A DNA stretch of 64,000 nucleotides from an uncultured Arthrobacter sp. (GCF_947493765.1 NZ_CANLSZ010000001.1:310001-374000), one strand, 5' to 3'; positions 25,611 to 36,582 are shown, counted from the first letter of the stretch. Numbers and translations are program-made. The notes: generated by a model not told the origin, from the sequence alone.

Positions 25611-26495
25611 TCAGACGCCCTCGTGATGGTGGGTGGTGGCGTCGGGCAGTCCGACGACGACGATCCGGCCGTTGCTCTCGAGGACCTCCACCGGGCTGCC
25701 GTACAGGTCGGAGAGCACCTCGGAGGTCATGACCTCCGCAGGGGTCCCCACACGGAACCTGCCGTCGGCCAGGTAGAGGACCCGGTCCACGTAGTCGATC
25801 ACGGGGTTGATCTCGTGGGTCACGAAGACCACGGCGCTGTTCTTCTCGTGGCACTGCCGGTCGATCAGGGCGCTCACCGCCTGCTGGTGGTGCAGGTCCA
25901 GCGAGAGCAGCGGCTCGTCGCACAGGAGCACGGCGGGGTCGGTCGCGAGGGCCTGCGCGGCCCGGAGCCGCTGCTGCTCACCGCCGGACAGGAGCCCCAC
26001 CGGTGTGTCGGCGTAGGACTGCGCGCCGACATCCTCGAGGAGCGACCCCACGCGACGGGTGTAGTCCCTGCTCCTCAGTCGCAGGCCCCAGCGGTGACCG
26101 TCCACGCCGAGGCCCACGAGATCGCGCGCCCGGAGCGGGGTGTCCGGGGGGAAGGACTTCTGCTGCGGGATGTAGCCCAGCGCGCGGGATCCGCGGGCGA
26201 CGGGCCGGCCGTCGATGGCCGCCGTCCCCGCGTCGAGGTCCTGCAGGCCCAGCAGAACCTTCAGCAGGCTCGTCTTGCCCGATCCGTTGGGTCCCAGGAC
26301 CGCGAGGAACTCCCCCGGCATGACGTCCAGGTCCAGGTCCTCCCACAGTGTGCGGCTGCCGAAGGACAGGGACGCCCCGCGCAGGCTGAGCGCAGGCCGG
26401 GCCGGTGCGCCCGTCCGGGTGGGTGCCTGCCCGGGGATGGTCGAGGTCATGCGTAACGGCTTCCTGTGGACGGGGCTGTGGTGGGTGTCCTTCAT
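25611..26495 (-). CDS. znuC: Zinc ABC transporter ATP-binding protein
   Basis: A 294-residue ABC ATPase: Walker A GPNGSGKTS, Q-loop PQQKSF, signature LLSGGEQQRL, Walker B VLLCDEPLLSLD, and switch His in FVTHEINP. The C-terminal segment LPDATTHHHEGV has a short His run that could hold metal. The ATG at 26495 lies four bases after the binding-protein stop (coupled translation); an internal ATG at 26450 with AGGAAG upstream is an alternative start. Confidence 0.92.
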   Translation of the reverse strand: MKDTHHSPVHRKPLRMTSTIPGQAPTRTGAPARPALSLRGASLSFGSRTLWEDLDLDVMPGEFLAVLGPNGSGKTSLLKVLLGLQDLDAGTAAIDGRPVARGSRALGYIPQQKSFPPDTPLRARDLVGLGVDGHRWGLRLRSRDYTRRVGSLLEDVGAQSYADTPVGLLSGGEQQRLRAAQALATDPAVLLCDEPLLSLDLHHQQAVSALIDRQCHEKNSAVVFVTHEINPVIDYVDRVLYLADGRFRVGTPAEVMTSEVLSDLYGSPVEVLESNGRIVVVGLPDATTHHHEGV

Positions 26496-26499
26496 CCGC

Positions 26500-27441
26500 T
26501 CAGGACTCGAGCGCCGCGGCGATGTCCGCCGTGTTGGCGCTCATCCAGGACACGTAGTCCTCGCCGTCGGGCAGCGTCTCGCCGAAGTCCAGCACGGGGA
26601 GGTCCGCGTCCTCGGCGACCGAGCGGACCAGCTCGGTCTGCGAGCCCTCGGTCTGGTTGTTGTAGGCGAGGAACGCCAGGCTCCCCGAGGAGACGAGGGT
26701 GGTCATCTCCTCCATCGCTGAGACGGGGACATCCGTCCCCTCCTCGATGGCCTCCGTGAACCCGCCCGGCGTGACGTTCTCGAGCCCGGCGGCTTCCAGC
26801 AGGTACACGGGGACCGGTTCGGTGACGGCCACCCGGCCGCCGCCCCCGTCGGCGGCGAGGGTGTCGAGGCGGTCGCGAACAGGGGCGAGCTCCTCGGCGA
26901 ACGCCTCGGCCCGGCGGTGGTAGTCCTCCGCGTTCGGCTCGTCGAGGCGGGCGAGTTCGTCGGCGACGGCGCCGGCGAGATTCTCCATGGCGGGCAGGCT
27001 GTACCAGACGTGCTCGTTGGCGTCGGGCCCGCCGTCCTGCCCGAAGCCATCGAGCCCCGACACCGTGACGGCACTGAGTACGGACCGGTCGGTGTCCTCG
27101 GCGAGGCGGGCCAGGAAGGGGTCGTAGCCGCCCCCGTTGTCGATGACGAGATCGGCCTTGGAGACCGTCAGCTTGTCCTGCACGGTGGCCTCGTAGGAGT
27201 GCGGATCCTGGCTGGGCCCGTCCACGATCGACGTCACGTCCACCTCCTGGCCCCCGACACGTGCGGCGATGTCGCCGAACACGTTGGTGGAGGTGACGAT
27301 CGAGATGCGGTCGTCGCCCGGGGAGCCTCCGGTGTCGGAAGTGTCGGAGGCGTCGCCGCCGGCCCCGGAGCCGCAGCCCGCGAGGGCGAGGACGGACGCC
27401 AGGAGCAGGAGGGGTGCTGCCGGACGGCGGTACGGGGGCAT
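26500..27441 (-). CDS. znuA: Zinc-binding lipoprotein of the ABC transporter
   Basis: A 313-residue cluster A-I metal-binding protein (ZinT/ZnuA fold). Signal peptide with lipobox LALAGCGS, then an Asp/Ser/Gly-rich linker. Metal-ligand candidates: His in QDPHSYEAT and His in ANEHVWYSLP; the long helix and EPVPVYLLEAAGLENVTPGGF follow. The usual His-rich loop is absent. The start (MPPYRRP) is chosen by GAGG upstream and because the Zur-like box lies just beyond it; an in-frame upstream start would contain the operator. Confidence 0.9.
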   Translation of the reverse strand: MPPYRRPAAPLLLLASVLALAGCGSGAGGDASDTSDTGGSPGDDRISIVTSTNVFGDIAARVGGQEVDVTSIVDGPSQDPHSYEATVQDKLTVSKADLVIDNGGGYDPFLARLAEDTDRSVLSAVTVSGLDGFGQDGGPDANEHVWYSLPAMENLAGAVADELARLDEPNAEDYHRRAEAFAEELAPVRDRLDTLAADGGGGRVAVTEPVPVYLLEAAGLENVTPGGFTEAIEEGTDVPVSAMEEMTTLVSSGSLAFLAYNNQTEGSQTELVRSVAEDADLPVLDFGETLPDGEDYVSWMSANTADIAAALES

Positions 27442-27461
27442 CGGGACCTCGATCAAACTAA

Positions 27462-27476
27462 TGAGAACTGTTTGCA
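27462..27476 (-). promoter_or_regulatory. Zur-box-like operator upstream of the zinc transporter
   Basis: TGAGAACTGTTTGCA is an imperfect 7-1-7 inverted repeat (TGAGAAC against TGCAAAC) that resembles the actinobacterial Zur box TGAAAAtGATTTTCA. It is 20 bases upstream of the binding-protein ATG, in a locally AT-rich patch. Confidence 0.6.
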
Positions 27477-27522
27477 ATAACGGTCCGAGCCTAACCCATC
27501 GGGCAGGGTCGGCGTTCACGCA

Positions 27523-28608
27523 TCACCTCACGGACTCGTGCGCGCCGCCCGTACCTCCGTTCCTCCGGGCCCCCTGGTTCTGGGTCGCATCCCGGATCTC
27601 ACCGATGAGCTGCTCGATGACGTCCTCGAGGAAGAGGACCCCGCGCGTCGCGCCGTCCGGACCCAGCACGCGCGCCAGGTGTGACCCGGTGGCCTGCATG
27701 ACCGACAGGGCGTCCTCGATGGCGTCGTCGACCGCGAGATTGGCGAGCGTACGCACCCTGTTCTCCGTGATGGGCCTGCGGTAGACGGCCTGCGGCAGGG
27801 ACATGATGTCCTTCAGGTGCATGTACCCCGTCAGGTTGCCGTGCTCGTCCACCATGACGAACCGCGAGAACCCCGTCCGTCCCACGGCCCGCTCGAAGTC
27901 CTCGGGCGTGGCGTCGGTACGGACCGTCACGAGCTCGCCGAGGGGCACCATGGTGGTCTCGGCGGTCTGCCCGGAGAACTCCAGGGCCCCCGAGATGAGG
28001 CCGGACTCGTCGTCCACCAGGCCGCTCTTGGTGGACTCCTCCACGATCGACTGGACCTCCTCCAGCGTGTAGGTCGAGGACAGCTCGCTCTTGGGTTCCA
28101 CCCTGAGGGCCCGGAGGATGTGGTTGGCCATCCAGTTCAGCGAGCTGATGACGGGGTTGACCACGCGCGCGATCATCACGAGCGGCGGGGCCAGCACGAG
28201 TGCGGCCTTGTCCGCCACGGACACCGAGATGTTCTTGGGCACCATCTCCCCGAACGTCACGTGGAGGAAGGTCACCAGGACCAGCGCCAGGCCGAAGGCG
28301 ATCCCGCCGGCGAGCGCCTCCGGGACACCGACCGCCTCGAGCGGCAGGACGAAGAGGTGGTGGATGGCCGGTTCGGCCACCTGCAGGATCAGCAGGGAGC
28401 AGACCGTGATGCCGAGCTGGGCGCAGGCGAGCATCAGCGAGACGTGCTCCATGGCCCACAGGGTGGTCTTCGCGCGCTTGGACCCCTCGTCCGCGAGCGG
28501 TTCGATCTGGCTCCGGCGTGCGGACATGATCGCGAATTCGGCGCCCACGAAGAAGGCGTTGCCGAGGAGCAGCACCACCAGCCAGAGGATTCCTGCCCAG
28601 TCGCTCAT
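27523..28608 (-). CDS. CNNM/CorC-family membrane protein with CBS domains (second of pair)
   Basis: A 361-residue protein: CNNM (DUF21) transmembrane domain with three to four helices (residues 5-180, VPKNISVSVADKAAL) followed by a CBS pair (about 205-330; TTMVPLGELVTVRTD...GFSRFVMVDEHGNLTGYMHLKD). Lacks the CorC_HlyC C-terminal domain present in its neighbour. Start ATG overlaps the upstream stop (ATGA). Members are linked to Mg2+/Co2+ efflux or cell-envelope homeostasis; the two paralogs may form a heterodimer. Confidence 0.9.
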   Translation of the reverse strand: MSDWAGILWLVVLLLGNAFFVGAEFAIMSARRSQIEPLADEGSKRAKTTLWAMEHVSLMLACAQLGITVCSLLILQVAEPAIHHLFVLPLEAVGVPEALAGGIAFGLALVLVTFLHVTFGEMVPKNISVSVADKAALVLAPPLVMIARVVNPVISSLNWMANHILRALRVEPKSELSSTYTLEEVQSIVEESTKSGLVDDESGLISGALEFSGQTAETTMVPLGELVTVRTDATPEDFERAVGRTGFSRFVMVDEHGNLTGYMHLKDIMSLPQAVYRRPITENRVRTLANLAVDDAIEDALSVMQATGSHLARVLGPDGATRGVLFLEDVIEQLIGEIRDATQNQGARRNGGTGGAHESVR

Positions 28609-30026
28609 CGCTCACTCCTGATCGCCGTGCTGCCCGCGAAGGCGGAGCGGGAGCCACGGTCCGCGCGACCCTCGTCCTGCGGGACCGCCTCGTGTTCGGC
28701 GACGACGGCGGGGTCGCCGTCGTCCTCCGTCCGGGGTGCCGGCCGGAACTGGATCCGGTCGATCCGGCGGCCGTCCATGCGCTCCACCGTCAGCGTTCCG
28801 GTCGGCAGTTCCACGGTGTCACCGGGCTCGGCGATACGCCCCAGCTCGGCCATCATGAAGCCGCCGACCGTCTCGTACCCGGCCTCGTCCGGGACGGCGC
28901 TGCCGGGGATCTGCACCGACACCTCGTCGGGGCGCATGAGTCCCGGGAAGAACCAGTCCCCCGCGGCGCTCTGGAGCACACCGGGCGTGGAGGTGTCGTG
29001 CTCGTCGGCGACCTCGCCCACGATCTCCTCGACGAGGTCCTCGAGCGTGACCACGCCGGCGGTGCCGCCGTACTCGTCGAGCACCACGGCCAGCTGCAGA
29101 TTGGCCTCGCGCAGTTCGCTCAAAAGGGAGTCCAGGTGCACGGTCTCGGGGACCCGCAGGACGTCGGTCAGGATGGTGCCGGCCGGCAGCTCGGCGCGCT
29201 TGTGCCGGGGCACGGCCACGGCCTTCTTCACATGGACCACCCCGCGGATGTCGTCGGCGGAATCACCGAGCAGCGGGAACCGGGAGAAGCCGGTGCGGCG
29301 TGCGGCGTCGACGACGTCGGCCACCGTCTGGTCCGAGTCGATGGCCTCCATGCGGTTCCGCGGGGTCATCACGTCGGCCGCGGTCTGCTCCGAGAAGCTG
29401 AACGTGCGGGCCAGGAAGTTCGCGGTGCCCTGGTCGAGTGTGCCCATCTCCGCCGACCGGCGGACCAGGGAGGACAGCTCCGATGCCGTCCTGGCGCCGG
29501 AGATCTCCTCCTTCGCCTCGAAGCCGAAGATGTTGAGGACCCGGTTCGAGAAGCCGTTGAGCAGGATGATCGCCGGCTTGAAGACCGCCGTGAACATGAG
29601 CTGCGGGCGGGCCAGGGCGCGGCCCACCCGGAACGGCAGGGCGATCGAGAGATTCTTGGGGACGAGTTCGCCCATGAGCATGGAGAGCAGTGTGGCCAGG
29701 GCCATGGCGATGACGAGCGACGCCGAGGTGATGAGCGCCTCCGACAGGCCGAGGGCGGCCAGCGGGGTCTCGAGCAGGCGGCCCACCGAGGGTTCCATGA
29801 CGTACCCGGTGAGCAGCGTGGTCAGGGTGATCCCGAGCTGACAGCTCGAGAGCTGCGTCGACAGGGACTTGAGGCAGCGCAGCAGGGGTTCGGCCCGGGT
29901 GTCCCCCTCGTCGATCGCCCGCTGCACGTAGGTCTGGTCGAGCGCCACGAGGGCGAACTCGACGGCCACGAAGAAGCCGGTCCCGAGGATGAGCAGGAGG
30001 CCGGCCGCCAGATAGATCCATTCCAC
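28605..30026 (-). CDS. CNNM/CorC-family membrane protein with CBS and CorC_HlyC domains (first of pair)
   Basis: A 473-residue paralog: DUF21 domain (1-185; GELVPKNLSIALPFRVG), CBS pair (about 205-335; VMTPRNRMEAIDSDQTVADVV, DEYGGTAGVVTLEDLVEEIVGE) and a CorC_HlyC transporter-associated domain (about 345-425; GYETVGGFMMAELGRIAEPGD), then a charged tail. First gene of a two-gene minus-strand operon; the 279-base gap to guaB1 upstream presumably holds its promoter, where I see no clear elements. Confidence 0.92.
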   Translation of the reverse strand: MEWIYLAAGLLLILGTGFFVAVEFALVALDQTYVQRAIDEGDTRAEPLLRCLKSLSTQLSSCQLGITLTTLLTGYVMEPSVGRLLETPLAALGLSEALITSASLVIAMALATLLSMLMGELVPKNLSIALPFRVGRALARPQLMFTAVFKPAIILLNGFSNRVLNIFGFEAKEEISGARTASELSSLVRRSAEMGTLDQGTANFLARTFSFSEQTAADVMTPRNRMEAIDSDQTVADVVDAARRTGFSRFPLLGDSADDIRGVVHVKKAVAVPRHKRAELPAGTILTDVLRVPETVHLDSLLSELREANLQLAVVLDEYGGTAGVVTLEDLVEEIVGEVADEHDTSTPGVLQSAAGDWFFPGLMRPDEVSVQIPGSAVPDEAGYETVGGFMMAELGRIAEPGDTVELPTGTLTVERMDGRRIDRIQFRPAPRTEDDGDPAVVAEHEAVPQDEGRADRGSRSAFAGSTAIRSER

Positions 30027-30305
30027 CGCGGCTAGCCTTCCCTCTGGGTGCCGGGGAGAACCGGCGGGCCGTGTCTGAGGGGGTCCGCTGCGTCGGAGGA
30101 CAGCGGCGCCTGGTCCGGGGCGGACCCGGTCGGCCGGTCCGTGTCGGACGTCAGGAGCGCAGGGGCGGGGGCTGGGAGGTTGCCGGCGTCGAGCCGGCTC
30201 CTAGAAGGACTGTCCATAAGACGGCCAGTTTACCGGTTCGGACACCGCGGAGCCTACGGATCGCCGGCCGGCTGCGCACCGGACCCCTCCCGGCGCGGCC
30301 CGGCG

Positions 30306-31799
<1,494 letters not shown>

Positions 31800-31934
31800 C
31801 TAGTGGCCCGGCATGGCTGATTGGATTGTTCTTCGATCCTGTCACTACACTTGAACAGGGTCCGGACCCGGCGTCACGCCGATCCTGCCGACCGCTTCGC
31901 GCTCAGGGCAACTTACGGAAGAGGCGTATACGAC

Positions 31935-34900
31935 GTGCCAGAACAGACCAGCCACCGTCTACCTGAAGAATTCGGCGGGAACGAGTGGCTTGTTGACGAG
32001 CTGTACGAGCAATTCCGCAAGGACCGCCACTCGGTGGACAAGAAGTGGTGGGAGCTGTTCGACTCCTTCGATGCCGAGTCCGAAGCCGGCTCCGGCTCCG
32101 GCTCCGGCAAGGACGATCAGCAGCAGGCCCGGAAGGGCCCGGACGCATCGGCGGGCCAGGCCCACCGCACCCCCCCGGCTCCGGAGCGGGCGCCCGACGC
32201 GCCGAGGTCGGATCCTCCCACGAGGGAACTGCCCGTCGTGAAGGCCGAGGCGGAAGCACCGAAGGCCTCGGGCGAGAGCCCGGCCAGCACGCAGCAGAGC
32301 GGCAAGCCCCCCGTCCCCAACGAGCCGGCGAAGAAGGCCGAGCCCGCGCGGGACGAGAAGCAGACCACCCCCATCCCGGCCCAGCTGCCGGCCTCGGACC
32401 GCTCCGACCAGATGGACGAAAACAAGGTCAGCGTGCTCCGCGGCCCCGCGAAGGCGATCGCCACCAACATGGAGGCCAGCCTCACGGTCCCCACCGCCAC
32501 CAGCGTGCGGACCATCCCCGCGAAGCTCCTGATCGACAACCGGGTGGTCATCAACAGCAATCTGGCCCGGGCACGCGGCGGCAAGGTCTCCTTCACGCAC
32601 ATCATCGGCTACGCGATCATCCGTGCCCTGGCGCAGTTCCCGTCCCAGAACGTCTACTACGACGTCGTCGACGGGAAGCCGTCCTCCGTGCAGCCCGCGC
32701 ACGTCAACTTCGGCCTGGCCATCGACATGCCCAAGCCCGACGGCACGCGGTCGCTCGTGGTACCGAACATCAAGAAGGCCGAGACGCTGAACTTCTCGGA
32801 GTTCTGGACCGCCTACGAGGAACTCGTCAAGAAGGCGCGCTCCGGCAAGCTCGGCGCGGACGACTACGCCGGCACCACGGTGTCCCTGACCAACCCGGGA
32901 GGCATCGGCACCGTCCACTCCGTCCCGCGGCTGTCGAAGGGGCAGGCCTGCATCATCGGCGCCGGCGCCCTCGAGTACCCGGCCGAGTTCCAGGGGTCCA
33001 GCGAGAAGACCCTGGCCAAGCACGCGATCAGCAAGACCATCACGCTGACCTCCACCTACGACCACCGGGTCATCCAGGGTGCCGGCAGCGGCGAGTTCCT
33101 GCGCATCATCCACCAGCTCCTGCTGGGCGAGCAGAACTTCTACGACGACATCTTCGAGTCCCTGCGGATCCCCTACGAGCCCGTGCGCTGGAGCGCGGAC
33201 ATCCAGGTGGACCCGATGGACCAGATCAACAAGGTGGCGCGGATCCAGCAGCTGATCCACGCCTACCGTGTACGCGGCCACCTCATGGCGGACACGAACC
33301 CGCTGGAGTACGTGCAGCGCAAGCACGCCGACCTCGACATCCGCACCCACGGCCTCACGCTCTGGGACCTGGACCGCGAGTGGCCCACCGGTGGCTTCGG
33401 CGGCAAGCCCACACTCAAGTTCCGCACCATGCTCGGGGTGCTGCGCGATGCGTACTGCCGCACCACGGGCATCGAGTACATGCACCTGCAGGATCCGGTG
33501 GAGCGCCAGTGGTTCCAGGACGAGCTCGAGCACCCGTACTCGAAGCCCGACCGCGAGGAACAGCTGCGCATCCTGGAGAAGCTCAACTCCGCGGAGGCCT
33601 TCGAGACCTTCCTGCAGACCAAGTTCGTGGGGCAGAAGCGCTTCTCCCTCGAGGGCGGGGAATCCCTGATCCCCCTGCTCGACGCCGTGCTCTCCGGGGC
33701 GGCCGACGACGGCCTCGACGAGGTGGCGATCGGCATGGCCCACCGGGGGCGGCTCAACGTCCTGACGAACATCGCCGGGAAGACCTACGCGCAGGTCTTC
33801 CGGGAGTTCGAGGGCACCCAGGATCCGCGGTCGGTCCAGGGCTCGGGCGACGTCAAGTACCACCTGGGCACCGAGGGGACCTTCACCTCCGACGCCGGCA
33901 ACCGGACCAAGGTCTACCTCGCCGCCAATCCCTCGCACCTGGAGGCCGGGGACCCCGTCCTCGAGGGAATCGTCCGGGCCAAGCAGGACCTCCTCGACCA
34001 GGGTGAGAACTTCCCGGTGCTTCCCATCCTGATCCACGGTGACGCGGCCTTCGCCGGTCAGGGCGTGGTGGCTGAGACCCTGAATCTGTCGCAGCTGCGG
34101 GGGTACCGCACGGGTGGCACCATCCACGTGATCGTGAACAACCAGGTGGGCTTCACCACGAGCCCCACCTCCTCGCGGTCCTCGGTGTACTCGACGGACG
34201 TCGCCAAGATGGTCCAGGCGCCGGTGTTCCACGTCAACGGGGACGACCCCGAGGCCGTGGTGCGGGTGGCCCAGCTGGCGTACCAGTTTCGGCAGCGGTT
34301 CAACAAGGACGTCGTCATCGACATGGTCTGCTACCGCCGCAGGGGCCACAACGAGGGTGACGATCCCTCGATGACGCAGCCCATGATGTACAACCTCATC
34401 GAGGCGAAGCGCTCGGTGCGCAAGCTCTACACCGAGGCGCTCATCGGCCGCGGGGACATCACCCAGGACGAGGCCGAGCAGGCGCTGCGGGACTACCAGG
34501 AGCGACTCGAACGGGTCTTCGCCGAGACGCACGCCGCGCAGACCTCGCCCATCCCGGTCATCACCGACGACCCGGAGTCCGTCGCCGACCTGGAGCGACC
34601 CTTCTCCCAGCAGTCGGAGAGCGGGGACCGCTCGGTGCCCGAGACCGCGATCAGTGCGGACCGGCTCGCGCGGATCGGCGCGGCGCACACGGCCATCCCC
34701 GAGGGATTCACCGTGCACCCGAAGCTCAAGGCGCTCCTCGAGAAGCGGGAGCAGATGTCGCGGGAGGGCGGGATCGACTGGGGCTTCGGCGAGATGGCCG
34801 CCTTCGGCTCGCTGCTGACCGAGGGCGTCCCGGTGCGGCTCGCCGGCCAGGACTCGCGCCGCGGGACCTTCGTGCAGCGCCACGCCGTCTTCCACGACCG

Positions 34901-35792
34901 CGTGACCGGCCGCGAGTGGCTGCCGCTGGACGATCTCGCCGAGGACCAGGCGCCGTTCATGATCTACGACTCGCTGCTCAGCGAATTCGCGGCCATGGGC
35001 TTCGAGTACGGCTACTCGGTGGAGCGGCCCGACGCGCTCGTGATCTGGGAAGCGCAGTTCGGTGACTTCGTCAACGGCGCGCAGACCATCATCGACGAGT
35101 TCATCAGCTCCGCGGAGCAGAAATGGGGGCAGCGCTCCTCCCTCGTGCTGATGCTGCCGCACGGCTACGAGGGTCAGGGACCCGACCACTCGTCCGCACG
35201 GATCGAGCGGTTCCTCCAGATGTGCGCCGAGGAGAACATGGTGGTGGCCAATCCCAGCACCGCGGCCTCGCACTTCCACCTGCTGCGCCAGCACGCCTAC
35301 CGCCGTCCGCGGAAGCCGCTGGTCATCTTCACCCCCAAGCAGCTGCTGCGCCTGAAGGCCGCGGCCAGCTCGGTCGAGGACTTCACGCAGGGCAGCTTCC
35401 GGCCCGTCATCCCCGACGCGCTGCGCAGTGCGGGCGAGGACGTGAAGCGCGTGATCCTCGTGTCGGGCAGGCTGTACTACGACCTCCTCTCGAAGCGGGA
35501 GAAGCTCGAGGACACCACGACGGCGATCGTCAGGGTGGAGCAGCTGTATCCCCTGCCGCTCGAGGAGATCACGGCGGTCCTGGCCGAGTACCCGCAGGCG
35601 GAGATCGTCTGGGCCCAGGACGAGCCCGCCAACCAGGGCGCCTGGCCGTTCATGGGGCTGCATCTTCCGCCGGAGGTGGACCGTCCCATCCGCCTGGCCT
35701 CGCGACCGGCGTCGGCCTCCACCGCCACCGGCTCGGCGAAGAACCACGGCATCGAGCAGGAGGTCCTGCTGAAGAAGGCCTTCGGGGGCTGA
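31935..35792 (+). CDS. kgd: Multifunctional 2-oxoglutarate metabolism enzyme Kgd (2-oxoglutarate decarboxylase/dehydrogenase E1 with fused succinyltransferase domain)
   Basis: A 1285-residue enzyme of the TCA cycle. N-terminal E1 segment (FGGNEWLVDELYEQF), a long Ala/Pro/Lys-rich linker (45-170), an acyltransferase domain with the TYDHRVIQGAGSGEF motif near residue 375, then the thiamine-diphosphate E1 core (GMAHRGRLNVLTNIAGK near 600; GDAAFAGQGVVAETLNLS) and transketolase-like C-terminal domains. This fusion is a hallmark of actinobacteria. GTG start VPEQTSH matches the family N-terminus; the frame is open to a TTG at 31821 but the extension is not family-like. A possible promoter TTGGAT-N19-TACACT lies at 31821-31851. 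Confidence 0.96.
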   Translation: MPEQTSHRLPEEFGGNEWLVDELYEQFRKDRHSVDKKWWELFDSFDAESEAGSGSGSGKDDQQQARKGPDASAGQAHRTPPAPERAPDAPRSDPPTRELPVVKAEAEAPKASGESPASTQQSGKPPVPNEPAKKAEPARDEKQTTPIPAQLPASDRSDQMDENKVSVLRGPAKAIATNMEASLTVPTATSVRTIPAKLLIDNRVVINSNLARARGGKVSFTHIIGYAIIRALAQFPSQNVYYDVVDGKPSSVQPAHVNFGLAIDMPKPDGTRSLVVPNIKKAETLNFSEFWTAYEELVKKARSGKLGADDYAGTTVSLTNPGGIGTVHSVPRLSKGQACIIGAGALEYPAEFQGSSEKTLAKHAISKTITLTSTYDHRVIQGAGSGEFLRIIHQLLLGEQNFYDDIFESLRIPYEPVRWSADIQVDPMDQINKVARIQQLIHAYRVRGHLMADTNPLEYVQRKHADLDIRTHGLTLWDLDREWPTGGFGGKPTLKFRTMLGVLRDAYCRTTGIEYMHLQDPVERQWFQDELEHPYSKPDREEQLRILEKLNSAEAFETFLQTKFVGQKRFSLEGGESLIPLLDAVLSGAADDGLDEVAIGMAHRGRLNVLTNIAGKTYAQVFREFEGTQDPRSVQGSGDVKYHLGTEGTFTSDAGNRTKVYLAANPSHLEAGDPVLEGIVRAKQDLLDQGENFPVLPILIHGDAAFAGQGVVAETLNLSQLRGYRTGGTIHVIVNNQVGFTTSPTSSRSSVYSTDVAKMVQAPVFHVNGDDPEAVVRVAQLAYQFRQRFNKDVVIDMVCYRRRGHNEGDDPSMTQPMMYNLIEAKRSVRKLYTEALIGRGDITQDEAEQALRDYQERLERVFAETHAAQTSPIPVITDDPESVADLERPFSQQSESGDRSVPETAISADRLARIGAAHTAIPEGFTVHPKLKALLEKREQMSREGGIDWGFGEMAAFGSLLTEGVPVRLAGQDSRRGTFVQRHAVFHDRVTGREWLPLDDLAEDQAPFMIYDSLLSEFAAMGFEYGYSVERPDALVIWEAQFGDFVNGAQTIIDEFISSAEQKWGQRSSLVLMLPHGYEGQGPDHSSARIERFLQMCAEENMVVANPSTAASHFHLLRQHAYRRPRKPLVIFTPKQLLRLKAAASSVEDFTQGSFRPVIPDALRSAGEDVKRVILVSGRLYYDLLSKREKLEDTTTAIVRVEQLYPLPLEEITAVLAEYPQAEIVWAQDEPANQGAWPFMGLHLPPEVDRPIRLASRPASASTATGSAKNHGIEQEVLLKKAFGG

Positions 35793-35900
35793 CGCGGTAC
35801 CCGTACGATGTCGGGTGGGATCCTGATCCCACCCGGGATCCGAGCGCGCACGGGCCCGCCCCGGCGCCGATCATCCGACGACCAGCACATCGAGGGACCA

Positions 35901-36500
35901 GTGGACTTACGCAGAATCCGGCTTGCAGCAGTGGGCGACGAACTCCTCGCCGGTCTCGGTGATCCCCGGTCCCTGGGCTGGATGGGTCGCGTGCTCGCCC
36001 GGACCCGGCCGGACAACGCGTCGGTGGAGGCGTACACCCTCGCCGCTCCCGGGGAGGGAACGGAGGCGCTGGCGAACCGCTGGCTGTCCGAGACCGGACG
36101 GCGCTTCGCCGAGGGCCACGAGAACCGGCTGGTGATCGGGCTGTCCGACCGCGATCTCGATCTGGACCTGTCCACCGCGAGGAGCCGCCTGAATCTCGCG
36201 AACATCCTCGACGGAGCCTCGCAGATGAGCGTGAAGGCCCTCGTGGTCGGCCCGCCCCCGGGCCTCGACGCCGAGCGGAATCGCCGGCTCGCCGATCTGT
36301 CCGCCGCGTTCGGTGACGTCACCACGCGACGCAAGCACGTCTTCGTCGACACCTTCACCCCGCTCCTCGCGCACGAGCAGTGGCGCAACGATCTCGCGGC
36401 CAACGAGGGCCTCCCGGGTCAGGCCGGCTACGGCCTCATGGCGTGGCTCGTGCTGCACCGCGGGTGGTACCAGTGGCTGGACATCCCGGCGCCCGAGTAG
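35901..36500 (+). CDS. SGNH/GDSL-hydrolase-like protein with degenerate active site
   Basis: A 199-residue alpha/beta protein with the SGNH fold order: block I RLAAVGDELLAGLGDP, block II and III regions near residues 75-105 (LVIGLSDRDLDLDLS) and a C-terminal part GLPGQAGYGLMAWLVL. The nucleophile Ser of GDSL is Glu14 (GDEL), and the C-terminal Asp-x-x-His dyad is not seen. So it is probably not a serine hydrolase. GTG start follows GAGGG. Directly downstream of kgd, same strand. Confidence 0.75.
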   Translation: MDLRRIRLAAVGDELLAGLGDPRSLGWMGRVLARTRPDNASVEAYTLAAPGEGTEALANRWLSETGRRFAEGHENRLVIGLSDRDLDLDLSTARSRLNLANILDGASQMSVKALVVGPPPGLDAERNRRLADLSAAFGDVTTRRKHVFVDTFTPLLAHEQWRNDLAANEGLPGQAGYGLMAWLVLHRGWYQWLDIPAPE

Positions 36501-36530
36501 ACACCCGCCGGCCCGCGTAGACCCTCGCCG

Positions 36531-36582
36531 GATCAGCAGAGCCCCGGGGGCGGCCCACGCCGCCCCCGGGGCTCTGCTGATC
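36531..36582 (+). terminator. Perfect 23-bp inverted repeat after the SGNH gene
   Basis: Arms 36531-36553 and 36560-36582 are fully complementary (they begin GATCAGCAGAGCCCC and enclose a 6-base loop cccacg). Exceptionally stable and GC rich, 30 bases after the stop codon; no T-run follows. Confidence 0.7.

Noticed and set aside
30027-30305. Possible gene between guaB1 and the CNNM pair
   Set aside because: Only short frames with atypical composition; no ribosome site or recognisable motif.
31821-31934. Upstream TTG start extending Kgd by 38 residues
   Set aside because: The extension has no family similarity, and the region probably contains the kgd promoter; the GTG at 31935 matches the known N-terminus.
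31959-35747. A 1262-codon open frame on the minus strand, opposite kgd
   Set aside because: It is a GC-bias shadow: the plus strand encodes a clear Kgd, and the antisense product has no family features.
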